Below are positions 17,753-25,470 of a stretch of DNA of 64,000 nucleotides, in pieces. Made by a program: the position numbers and the translations under genes. The stretch is from Saprospiraceae bacterium (GTDB lineage Bacteria > Bacteroidota > Bacteroidia > Chitinophagales > Saprospiraceae), in NCBI GenBank assembly GCA_022842725.1, contig JALHOZ010000008.1:95362-159361 (forward strand), given 5' to 3'. How positions within the stretch are numbered: position 1 is the first letter of the stretch; every line of letters starts with the position of its first letter. Below the pieces are notes generated by a model. It was not told where the DNA came from. It did no database searches and worked only from the letters and a program-made list of their open reading frames with translations.

Positions 17753-18301
17753 TTATTGTATGAAGTGATATTGGGCAATCAGGTTTTTTAACTGGATTCT
17801 GGCTTTTGACAGGTTTGACTTAGATGTTCCTGTCGATATTTTTAGTAAATCAGCAATTTCTTCATGGGTGTATTGTTCAAATATATAAAGATTAAACACC
17901 GTTCGGTATGCAGGGCTCAGTTTTTGAACTAATTTTATTTTTTCTTCCACGTCAAGTTTGTCAATAATCTGAAGATCATCACGTATACCAAAAGTTAGTG
18001 CGACTTCCTGACTGTCAAATTTAATCTGGTTTATTTGAGTACGATATTTGTCAATGGCAAGCCTGATGGCAACTGTTGAAAGCCATGATTTGAATTGTGT
18101 ACCTTCCTTAAAATATTCAATCTTTTCGAATACCCGGAAGAAGATATCGTTTGTCAGCTCTTTTGTTTCTTCTTTTGAAGAGGAGTATCTTGCGGCTATT
18201 GTATAGACAAATCCATAATAAGTTTCGTATAACAGCTTCTGAGCTTTTCGATCTTGTTGCCTGCATTTTCGGATGCATTGATCCTGTTCTTCTTGTGTCA
18301 T
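17753..18301 (-). CDS. ECF-type RNA polymerase sigma factor
   Basis: 182 residues with both regions of extracytoplasmic-function sigma factors. Region 2 contains L-Y-E-T-Y-Y-G-F-V-Y-T-I-A, D-I-F-F-R-V-F and F-K-S-W-L-S-T-V-A-I-R-L-A-I-D; region 4 has L-S-P-A-Y-R-T-V-F-N-L-Y, E-Q-Y-T-H-E-E-I-A-D-L-L and T-S-K-S-N-L-S-K-A-R. The frame begins at a TTG (18313), but ATG at 18301 gives the usual M-T-Q-E-E start. The partner at 16262-17743 follows at 9 bp. This pair probably senses and transmits an envelope signal (inference from gene order). Confidence 0.92.
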   Translation of the reverse strand: MTQEEQDQCIRKCRQQDRKAQKLLYETYYGFVYTIAARYSSSKEETKELTNDIFFRVFEKIEYFKEGTQFKSWLSTVAIRLAIDKYRTQINQIKFDSQEVALTFGIRDDLQIIDKLDVEEKIKLVQKLSPAYRTVFNLYIFEQYTHEEIADLLKISTGTSKSNLSKARIQLKNLIAQYHFIQ

Positions 18302-18463
18302 ATCAATTATCAATCCTTACGTGTAACGGTGTTTTTATAAGGTAGGTTGCTTCACTGACTTTGTTTTTAAAAAAAAATGAAATGGACATCATATTGAAAG
18401 GTGATTTGTCTCATTCTCTCTTTACGTCAAATTACCTTAATTTGTACTATAAAATATCGAATC

Positions 18464-18922
18464 ATGACACAACAAGAATTGTTAAAAATGCCGGTGAAGC
18501 TCTTTATGACAACAGAATTGTATGTTGCTCAAAAAGATACGATCATGAAGGAAATCAACATCATTTTGGAACGGGAAAACATCCACCACCTTCCTGTAGT
18601 TGATGAAGACAATAAATTTCTCGGAATTATATCGAAATCAGATATATTGTTGTTACTGGATTGGGGAACGAAAAAAAATCTACCCGGAGCAGATAGAAAA
18701 AATGTTTTTTTACTCACCAGTAATCTGGCTGTAGATCTGATGGAAAGCAATGTTATCACGCTTTCTCCTGAAGACACAGCCGAAAGATGTGTACAAATTT
18801 TCAGGGAAAATTATTTTCACGCACTTCCTGTGGTAGATGAAAACGGTATACTCATCGGGTTGGTGACGACCTACGATTTACTCATGATGGCCTATACACC
18901 TCAATTTCAATTAAATATGTAA
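18464..18922 (+). CDS. CBS-domain protein
   Basis: 152 residues from ATG 18464; the frame extends to 18401 but the upstream part is not family-like. Two CBS motifs are seen: the first ends with H-H-L-P-V-V-D-E-D-N-K-F-L-G-I-I-S-K-S-D-I (about 40-60), the second with H-A-L-P-V-V-D-E-N-G-I-L-I-G-L-V-T-T-Y-D-L. CBS pairs bind adenine nucleotides and act as energy or redox sensors. With no fused enzyme domain this is a stand-alone sensor. It is followed 18 bp later by a conserved small gene, so the two form an operon. A near-consensus -7 box (TTAATTTG) lies 20 bp upstream. Confidence 0.85.
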   Translation: MTQQELLKMPVKLFMTTELYVAQKDTIMKEINIILERENIHHLPVVDEDNKFLGIISKSDILLLLDWGTKKNLPGADRKNVFLLTSNLAVDLMESNVITLSPEDTAERCVQIFRENYFHALPVVDENGILIGLVTTYDLLMMAYTPQFQLNM

Positions 18923-18940
18923 ACGGATAAATATAAAATC

Positions 18941-19342
18941 ATGAAAATAGTCAACGCTTCTACTTTGAACGGTATCAAATCTGAATTTCATGTTATGTTT
19001 CCTTTTTTGAAACTTGAATTTTATCGTCAGGCCCATCAAAGTAATGAAGCATCACTTAAAACAGACCAGATATCAGGAGACGGCGTCCTTTCTGAAATGG
19101 CCGGCCATTCTTTGGATATCGAAATTAACATTCGACCAGAGATGACAGTCGCCGAATTCGAAAATGAGTTTTCTGACAAAACCGGATTGAGTGTTCAGGT
19201 TTTCAGAAATTCCAACGGTGTTTGGCTACAGACTTCAGCCACAGATACCTGGACATTGGAAAAACAGAATGGAAAAGGTGAAAGGTCAGGAATGAATTAT
19301 CACATAGATCCTTTGGATATTACTGATTTTGATGTAGAATAG
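18941..19342 (+). CDS. Conserved hypothetical protein in operon with the CBS gene
   Basis: 133 residues, no signal peptide or membrane segment. The beginning M-K-I-V-N-A-S-T-L and the strands L-D-I-E-I-N-I-R-P-E-M-T-V and L-S-V-Q-V-F-R-N-S-N-G-V-W-L-Q-T-S suggest an alpha/beta fold with two half-domains. I recall this only as an uncharacterised Bacteroidota protein. It probably works with the CBS protein encoded 18 bp upstream, but nothing in the sequence gives a reaction. Confidence 0.65.
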   Translation: MKIVNASTLNGIKSEFHVMFPFLKLEFYRQAHQSNEASLKTDQISGDGVLSEMAGHSLDIEINIRPEMTVAEFENEFSDKTGLSVQVFRNSNGVWLQTSATDTWTLEKQNGKGERSGMNYHIDPLDITDFDVE

Positions 19343-19407
19343 TTGTCTTTTTTCTTTTATTGATTAAGTAATAGCGAGTTTAAAAAGGAGTAATTAAATT
19401 TTGATAC

Positions 19408-19441
19408 AAAAAAAAGCCCGGAATTTTCCGGGCTTTTTTTT
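19408..19441. terminator. Strong bidirectional terminator
   Basis: The stem AAGCCCGGAA/TTCCGGGCTT has A and T tracts on both sides. It lies between convergent genes and touches the stop codon of the minus-strand gene at 19440. Confidence 0.9.
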
Positions 19442-20474
19442 AAATTTTTATCAATTTTTTTGACACACTGCCTAAATTACCGGCATCAATTTTTAGAATA
19501 TACGTTCCGGACAGAACGGGTAGGGTATAGGTTTTTTCCCAATGATTTTCATTTTCGATTTGAGAAGTAAAAACAATTTTACCTTGCATATCAATCAGTT
19601 GCAACCCAATTTTTGACACAGGGTCAGGATGTTGAAAGCTAACTGTCAAATTATCATCTTTAAACAAGGCATTTGATGTATAGGTTATACCAGGCGTATT
19701 TTCATTAGATAATACGTCGACGTCCACCATATTGGCATTAAAAAATAAATATTTACCGTCACTATTTCTGTTCCAAATAATAGCGGCAATTTTTAAATTT
19801 TCTCTGTTTCCTGAAACGTTGTTCAGACTGCCCTGTACCGTATAGGTTGCATCTTTGGCTACCTGACCATTGGCAAAATTTTCTCCAAAAGTTGATGGCA
19901 ACAAACTGTTTCTTAGCACATATCTGTGGACTGCGTTATTCCCCTGATTAGCCTGAGGATGAACCAATTTGTCTTCAACAAGATATAATCCCAAATAAAA
20001 TCTTCCGTCATCTGCCTTCGAAATGAACTGAACATTGGCGTTAACCGAGATATTTTTATTATCATCTATGGTTGCCGTCATACCGATACCTGCAATGGGC
20101 TCGCTGAGTTGATTAAAATCAACTATATCTATGGCATCCTGCAATTTGGCAGCAATATTAGAAGATGAAGCATTCATATTGGTCTGACTTTCAAAAAATC
20201 TTGGTTGACCACTGCCTCCCAGATTGGTTATCATATCTTTTGCTGCGTTGTTGGTAAGGCCGCTGGTAGACGTATGTAATGCCCAAACGATAGTATTTTT
20301 ATTTTCTAAATTGTCTATCAATTGTTTTTGGAAGTTCCATCCCCAACCACCGCATAAAGAGCACCAATCTGCTGTGGTCTTTGAAATCAGCGTCCATTGT
20401 TTTTTGTTAATTTCCTGACTGAAACCCTGAAATACCAATAAGGTAAAAAGAGTACTTAAAATTATTTGTTTCAT
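19440..20474 (-). CDS. Omp28-like secreted protein with thioredoxin-type CxxC and T9SS type A sorting domain
   Basis: 344 residues. A signal peptide ends at F-S-Q (residue 20). The motif D-W-C-S-L-C-G-G-W-G (Cys38 and Cys41) follows a T-T-A strand, like the thioredoxin-like start of Omp28-related proteins. The middle is beta-rich. The last 75 residues, with V-S-K-I-G-L-Q-L-I-D-M-Q-G-K, then G-T-Y-I-L-K-I and a K-K-L-I-K-I end, form a T9SS type A sorting domain. The protein should therefore be exported to the surface or medium. A consensus -7 box 21 bp upstream makes it an independent unit. Confidence 0.82.
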   Translation of the reverse strand: MKQIILSTLFTLLVFQGFSQEINKKQWTLISKTTADWCSLCGGWGWNFQKQLIDNLENKNTIVWALHTSTSGLTNNAAKDMITNLGGSGQPRFFESQTNMNASSSNIAAKLQDAIDIVDFNQLSEPIAGIGMTATIDDNKNISVNANVQFISKADDGRFYLGLYLVEDKLVHPQANQGNNAVHRYVLRNSLLPSTFGENFANGQVAKDATYTVQGSLNNVSGNRENLKIAAIIWNRNSDGKYLFFNANMVDVDVLSNENTPGITYTSNALFKDDNLTVSFQHPDPVSKIGLQLIDMQGKIVFTSQIENENHWEKTYTLPVLSGTYILKIDAGNLGSVSKKLIKI

Positions 20475-20494
20475 AAGATATTGATTTTAAAATA

Positions 20495-20502
20495 CAAAGG
20501 TA
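20495..20502 (-). promoter_or_regulatory. -7 promoter box TACCTTTG (minus strand)
   Basis: An exact TAnnTTTG match 21 bp upstream of the Omp28-like gene, with TTTTTG further upstream as a possible -33 element. Confidence 0.6.
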
Positions 20503-20573
20503 TAACAAAAAGTGTAATACACATAAAAATAATACTACATCTGTTACTAAAATGTCAATAGCTGACGGTTTAA

Positions 20574-21554
20574 TTATAAACTTCCGTCGGAATATTTATA
20601 AATTGTTGCTGTTGTAACCTGGGTTACAGCTTTTAATACATCTTTATCAATGATGCCAATATCGTCATCGTGGGTATGATGATACTTACCAAACATACCT
20701 GCCGGTGTGGTATAAATAATGTCGATCATTGGAATTTTTGCAATGGTATTGACATAATAATGGTCGTCATGAATCTGCCCGACATTTTGTTTGATAAAAT
20801 ATTTTTCATACCCCATTTTATGAGCGAGGTCCCAAACCTTATCAACATATTTGCCGGCAAAATACCGTGAAATTTCTTCTTTGTGGAAAGTTGCACCTTT
20901 GGCACCTACCAGATCGAGCAGGATACCCCATTCGGCGGTATATCCTTTTTGATGTGGGTTTTTACTCCAGTATTGTGAGCCGATACACCAATTCCCGCCA
21001 TCTTCTCCCTGATCTTCTGCATCAAAAAAGATAAAGTCCACACCAAGGTCTATTGGCTTTTCGGACATTACCCTCATGATTTCCAACAATGCAGCAACAC
21101 CACTACCACCGTCATCGGCACCCATGATAGGTTTGTTTTGTTTGGCAGGATCCGGATCTTTTTCAGCGATCAATCGGGTATCCCAATGGGCTGCCAAAAT
21201 CACTCTTTTTTCGTGATCCGGGTTTAATGAGGCTATGATATTATAGGATGGTACATCTTTTTTACCTAAAAAACTGGCTTTAAATTCCTGAACTTCGACC
21301 TCCAAACCAAAGGATTTACATTTTTCGACCAGCCAGTCTTTCATCTTTTTATGACCTTCAGTTCCCGGGACTCTGGTGCCGAAAGACAATTGTTTTTCAA
21401 CAAAAGAATACACAGAGTCAGTACTGATAGGAGGAACCACGGCTTTTTGTTTAGAAGTTTCGGTTGAAACATCTTTTGAATCGGATTTTTTATCGTCTTT
21501 ACATCCTGTATTAAACACGATCAAAAATAAAAACAGAAAAACGGATATTCGCAT
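20574..21554 (-). CDS. M28-family zinc peptidase / glutaminyl-cyclase-like lipoprotein
   Basis: 326 residues. The N-terminus is a lipoprotein signal with Cys18 (F-N-T-G-C). Zinc-site motifs of family M28 are present in order: A-A-H-W-D-T, M-G-A-D-D-G-G-S-G-V-A, F-F-D-A-E-D-Q-G-E-D, and a late H-H-T-H-D-D-D-I. F-G-T-R-V-P-G-T-E-G-H near residue 58 and the D-A-E-D-Q-G-E-D segment resemble the glutaminyl-peptide cyclotransferase branch, so N-terminal pyroglutamate formation on exported proteins is plausible. Such cyclisation would fit the many secreted proteins whose cleavage leaves an N-terminal Gln (inference). It starts 5 bp after cysS and is probably co-transcribed with it. Confidence 0.8.
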   Translation of the reverse strand: MRISVFLFLFLIVFNTGCKDDKKSDSKDVSTETSKQKAVVPPISTDSVYSFVEKQLSFGTRVPGTEGHKKMKDWLVEKCKSFGLEVEVQEFKASFLGKKDVPSYNIIASLNPDHEKRVILAAHWDTRLIAEKDPDPAKQNKPIMGADDGGSGVAALLEIMRVMSEKPIDLGVDFIFFDAEDQGEDGGNWCIGSQYWSKNPHQKGYTAEWGILLDLVGAKGATFHKEEISRYFAGKYVDKVWDLAHKMGYEKYFIKQNVGQIHDDHYYVNTIAKIPMIDIIYTTPAGMFGKYHHTHDDDIGIIDKDVLKAVTQVTTATIYKYSDGSL

Positions 21555-21559
21555 ATTCT

Positions 21560-23044
21560 TTATTTAAAAGTCCAACTTGTTTCTTCTTTACCGTCTTTGA
21601 TGACAATCTCCAATTCCTGTAAAGTATCTCTGATTTTGTCTGAAGTCGGCCAATCTTTATTATCTCTTGCTTGTTGGCGAAGTTCGATAATCAATTGCAT
21701 CAGACCATCCACAGGGCCATTGGCCGCAGATGCGGTATCCTCCATCAAACCGAAGACATCAAATAACAAATGGAACCACTTTTCTTGTAACGTATCCCAA
21801 GCAGTTTTTGATATTTGGTCTTTTGATATTTTTTGATCTTTGATACTGTTTATGATTGGAACAAGTTCAAAAAGTCTGGATAAAGCCCTGGGTGTGTTAA
21901 AATCATCATCCATATCGGCAAATGCCCCTTCCATTGCTTCAAGAATATCTTTATCTAACGGACCTTCGCCTGCAGTGTCAATCACCGTAGAAGTCAGAAT
22001 TTTACCGGCTTCCATCAATCGTTTAAACCCTTTTTCTGCAGCTTGCAAGGCTTCATCTGTAAGATCATTAGTGGATCGGTAATGACTTTGCAGAAAGAAA
22101 AAACGTACCACCATTGGTGAATATCCTTTTGTCACGTGCGGGCTGTCGCCGGTAAACAATTCTACCGGTGATATTGTATTGCCGTCACTTTTGGACATTT
22201 TTTTTCCGTTCATGAGCAACATATTGGTATGTAACCAGTATGTTGCCGGTTGACATCCACAGCTTCCCATGTTTTGTGCGATTTCGTTTTCATGATGCGG
22301 AAATTTTAAATCATTTCCACCACCATGAATATCAAAATGTTCTCCTAAATATTTGGTGCTCATAGCACTACACTCCAGATGCCAACCGGGAAAACCAACT
22401 GACCAGGGAGAATTCCATTTCATCAGGTGTTCTTCTGATGCTTTCATCCAGATGGCAAAATCGGAAGGATGACGTTTTTCATCCTGATTTTTCAGGTTAT
22501 CTCTCGACTCAGCCAATAACTCATCAATAACCCTTCCGGAAAGTCTTCCGTATTCTCCTGTTTTTTCGGCAAATTTTAACGTATCAAAATACACAGAACC
22601 ATTGGCAATATAAGCATATCCATTGTTCAGAATAGCCTGGACCATTTCAATCTGTTCGATAATATGTCCGGTCGCTCTGGGTTCGATATTGGGTGGTAAC
22701 GTGTTGAAAATACGCATCATATCGTGAAATCCCACGGTATATTTCTGCGCCACTTCCATAGGTTCCAGATTGTTTTGTTTGGCACCTTTGGACATACGGT
22801 CTTCGCCATCGTCCAGTAAGTGACCTACATCGGTAATATTTCTGACATACCTGACCTTATAACCTATAAATTGTAAATACCGGTAGATGACATCAAAACT
22901 GACAAATGTCCGGCAATTACCTAAATGGACATCACTATATACCGTGGGTCCACAGACATACATGCCTATGAAGCCTTCATGAAGCGGTGTAAATACTTCT
23001 TTTTGCCGGGTAAGGCTGTTGTAAACTTGAATCTGTCTTTGCAT
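21560..23044 (-). CDS. cysS: Cysteinyl-tRNA synthetase
   Basis: 494 residues, full length for the family. The class I HIGH motif reads H-L-G-N in C-G-P-T-V-Y-S-D-V-H-L-G-N-C-R, the KMSKS motif is K-M-S-K-S-D-G-N, and the zinc ligands are in C-G-P-T, H-L-E-C-S and H-H-E-N-E. It charges tRNA-Cys. The start 33 bp after rny's stop and the following M28 gene at 5 bp suggest one transcript. Confidence 0.97.
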   Translation of the reverse strand: MQRQIQVYNSLTRQKEVFTPLHEGFIGMYVCGPTVYSDVHLGNCRTFVSFDVIYRYLQFIGYKVRYVRNITDVGHLLDDGEDRMSKGAKQNNLEPMEVAQKYTVGFHDMMRIFNTLPPNIEPRATGHIIEQIEMVQAILNNGYAYIANGSVYFDTLKFAEKTGEYGRLSGRVIDELLAESRDNLKNQDEKRHPSDFAIWMKASEEHLMKWNSPWSVGFPGWHLECSAMSTKYLGEHFDIHGGGNDLKFPHHENEIAQNMGSCGCQPATYWLHTNMLLMNGKKMSKSDGNTISPVELFTGDSPHVTKGYSPMVVRFFFLQSHYRSTNDLTDEALQAAEKGFKRLMEAGKILTSTVIDTAGEGPLDKDILEAMEGAFADMDDDFNTPRALSRLFELVPIINSIKDQKISKDQISKTAWDTLQEKWFHLLFDVFGLMEDTASAANGPVDGLMQLIIELRQQARDNKDWPTSDKIRDTLQELEIVIKDGKEETSWTFK

Positions 23045-23077
23045 GCAAAGAGAATATTGGTGGTAAAAAACGATCGG

Positions 23078-24727
23078 TTATCTGGCAAAAGCCGTTGCTC
23101 TTTTTTCTCTGATGACAGTCACTTTGACCTGTCCCGGATACTGCATTTCATCCTGAATTTTTTGTGAAATCATAAATGCCAGATCGTCTGCAAACTGATC
23201 ACTTACTTTTTCACTTTCAACGATAACACGTAGTTCACGTCCTGCCTGAAGTGCATATGCTTTTTGGACGCCTTCGTAAGACAAAGCCAATTCTTCCAGC
23301 TCTCCGATTCTTTTCAGATAACTTTCCAAAATTTCTCTTCTTGCTCCCGGACGTGCTCCTGAAATCGCATCACAAGCCTGAACGATAGGCGAAATGATGT
23401 TATTCATCTCTATTTCGTCGTGGTGAGCACCAACAGCATTGATAATGACCGGATGTTCTTTATATTTATCACACATTTCCATTCCAAGGAGTGCGTGTGA
23501 CAATTCTGAATCTTCTTCAGCTACTTTACCAATATCATGTAAAAGACCTGCACGTTTTGCCATTTTTACCTGTTTGGCACTCAATCCCAATTCAGCTGCC
23601 ATGGTGGCACAAAGGTTTGCGGTTTCAATGGAGTGTTTGAGAAGGTTTTGACCATAAGATGATCTGAATCTCATTCTACCGACCATTCTGACCAGGTAAG
23701 GAGCCAAACCATGGATGTCCAGATCGATGATGGTTCTTTCCCCGATTTCGATAATTTGTTCTTCCAATTGTTTTTTGACTTTAACAACGGTCTCTTCAAT
23801 TTTGGCCGGGTGAATTCTGCCGTCAGCCACTAATTTTTTCAGGGACAGTCTGCAAAGTTCTCTTCTGATTGGGTCAAAACTCGAGATAACGATAGCTTCC
23901 GGTGTATCATCCACGACTATCTCTGCGCCTGTGGCAGCTTCCAGAGCCCGGATATTCCGACCTTCTCTACCGATAATCTGACCTTTAATGTCATCGGATT
24001 CAAGATTAAATACGGAAACGGTGTTTTCGATGGTGTATTCAGCACACATTCTTTGAATCGTCTGAATGACCACTTTTTTAGCTTCCTTGTTGGCGTTGCT
24101 GTGTGCTGTGGCAATGGCTTCTTTTTCAATAGCAAGAGCTTCATTGGCTGCTTTTGCTTTTATGGCTTCGAGCAATTGTTCTTTTGCCTGACTTTGTGTG
24201 AGTTTTGAAATGTTTTCAAGCTCCTTGATAAATTTATCATTGGCAGAATCCAGTTCTTCTCTTTTTTTAGAAACTATTTTTAATTGGGTGTCAAGATTCT
24301 CCCTCAATACTTTTAATTCAGATTCTTTGCTGTCCAATTGTTCTGTTTCTGAAGCAATGGCATCCTGTTTTTGCTGAATTTCTTTCTGCAGAGCGGCAAG
24401 GTTCATTTCTTTTTCTTTCAACTCTACCTTTTGTTCTGCTTTCCAGGTTTCAAATTCTGATTTCAATCTGCTGAAGTTGTCACGTGCTTCCTGAATTTTT
24501 TTCTGCTTGACATTTTCATTGTTTTGTTCCGCTCTGGCAACAATTTTTGCTGCTGAGGTTTCTGCATCATTAACTTTGCGTTGTGCGGTAAGTTCAGCTT
24601 CCTTAAGTGTGATGTCTGCTTTGTTGTTGGCTTCTTTGAGCCTTGCTTGAAAAAGGGTCCTGATCATAAAATAGCTTACGCCACCACCTGCAAGAACCCC
24701 AATCAACAATCCTATTCCTATATCCAT
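23078..24727 (-). CDS. rny: Ribonuclease Y
   Basis: 549 residues with the complete RNase Y layout: an N-terminal membrane anchor ([16 protein letters not shown]), a long coiled coil to about residue 200, a KH domain with [13 protein letters not shown], and an HD domain with L-L-H-D-I-G-K. The enzyme is an inner-membrane endoribonuclease that starts mRNA decay. It lies between zapA (95 bp upstream) and cysS. Confidence 0.96.
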   Translation of the reverse strand: MDIGIGLLIGVLAGGGVSYFMIRTLFQARLKEANNKADITLKEAELTAQRKVNDAETSAAKIVARAEQNNENVKQKKIQEARDNFSRLKSEFETWKAEQKVELKEKEMNLAALQKEIQQKQDAIASETEQLDSKESELKVLRENLDTQLKIVSKKREELDSANDKFIKELENISKLTQSQAKEQLLEAIKAKAANEALAIEKEAIATAHSNANKEAKKVVIQTIQRMCAEYTIENTVSVFNLESDDIKGQIIGREGRNIRALEAATGAEIVVDDTPEAIVISSFDPIRRELCRLSLKKLVADGRIHPAKIEETVVKVKKQLEEQIIEIGERTIIDLDIHGLAPYLVRMVGRMRFRSSYGQNLLKHSIETANLCATMAAELGLSAKQVKMAKRAGLLHDIGKVAEEDSELSHALLGMEMCDKYKEHPVIINAVGAHHDEIEMNNIISPIVQACDAISGARPGARREILESYLKRIGELEELALSYEGVQKAYALQAGRELRVIVESEKVSDQFADDLAFMISQKIQDEMQYPGQVKVTVIREKRATAFAR

Positions 24728-24822
24728 GTTGTACTAGGTTAATTTGGTAAAAAAAAATGGACTTCAGGTACCTGAGGTACGCATCTGTCAGATTATATAA
24801 CGATGGACAGTACGGAAATAAA

Positions 24823-25116
24823 TTAATGAACAGACAACATACGGAGGATATCATCGAGGTTTTCCCCGATGTCAGCGACTGCAGTTTCATTTTTTGCAGC
24901 CGTCAAATGTTTATTTTCAAAAGCATAGGTCAATAAAGTCATAATAACACAGTCTGATTTGTCCAAATGGCCAAATTTTTCCTGAAGTCCGGTGATTTTT
25001 TCGTTGATATCTTTTTCCATATTATGAATCCACGTTGATTCCTCTGAAGTAACCTTCAAAGGAAATGTTTTTCCTGAAATGGTGATTTCAACCGATATTA
25101 CATCTCCCTCTGTCAT
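24823..25116 (-). CDS. zapA: Cell division protein ZapA
   Basis: 97 residues. The N-terminal strand V-E-I-T-I-S-G-K-T-F-P-L-K-V and the following helix with an M-E-K-D-I-N-E-K-I motif match ZapA, a small FtsZ-ring stabiliser that forms tetramers. The central D-x-x-V-I-M-T-L-L-T-Y-A-F-E segment is also family-like. It starts 1 bp after the coiled-coil gene upstream, so their translation is probably coupled. Confidence 0.85.
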   Translation of the reverse strand: MTEGDVISVEITISGKTFPLKVTSEESTWIHNMEKDINEKITGLQEKFGHLDKSDCVIMTLLTYAFENKHLTAAKNETAVADIGENLDDILRMLSVH

Positions 25117-25117
25117 A

Positions 25118-25417
25118 TTATTTCTTTTCTATGATCTCTATACATTGATCAATTTCGCCGATAACTTCATCCAATTCTTTTTTGATACTTTCTTTTGAAA
25201 CATCATCAAATAACGTGGGTGCTGCTACCTTCTCCGTTTGTTGCACAGGTTCCTGCTTCTTTTCTGCACGTACTGTACCAGATTTCTCTGTTTTTAACTC
25301 TTCTTCTAAAACACGAATTCTGCCTAATAAGTTTTCACGTTCGGTTTTCATTTCCTTTAAGGTGTCCAAAAGGGAATTTATTTTTTGCCGAATGAGATTA
25401 AATTTGTCAGAATACAT
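25118..25417 (-). CDS. Small coiled-coil protein upstream of zapA
   Basis: 99 residues from ATG 25417; a TTG at 25429 overlaps a promoter box and is unlikely. An N-terminal heptad-rich stretch (K-I-N-S-L-L-D-T-L-K-E-M-K through R-V-L-E-E-E-L-K-T) is followed by a charged linker and a second helix ending E-I-D-Q-C-I-E-I-I-E-K-K. I do not recognise a catalytic family. Its stop lies 1 bp from zapA, recalling the coiled-coil ZauP gene beside zapA in alphaproteobacteria, so a divisome partner role is a reasonable guess. The sequence itself shows only the coiled coil. Confidence 0.65.
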   Translation of the reverse strand: MYSDKFNLIRQKINSLLDTLKEMKTERENLLGRIRVLEEELKTEKSGTVRAEKKQEPVQQTEKVAAPTLFDDVSKESIKKELDEVIGEIDQCIEIIEKK

Positions 25418-25452
25418 ATTTTTGGCCAAAGATATTATATTTTTTTGTAATA

Positions 25453-25460
25453 CAAAAGTA
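25453..25460 (-). promoter_or_regulatory. -7 promoter box TACTTTTG (minus strand)
   Basis: An exact TAnnTTTG between pheT and the coiled-coil gene. A second match, TATCTTTG, lies at 25427-25434, almost on the start codon. The coiled-coil gene and zapA can therefore be transcribed apart from pheT. Confidence 0.55.
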
Positions 25461-25470
25461 TAAAAATGGT

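Noticed and set aside
24728..24822. Possible 6S RNA after zapA, as in enterobacteria
   Set aside because: The gap is only 95 bp and shows just a short palindrome around CAGGTACCTG; no long 6S-like rod.
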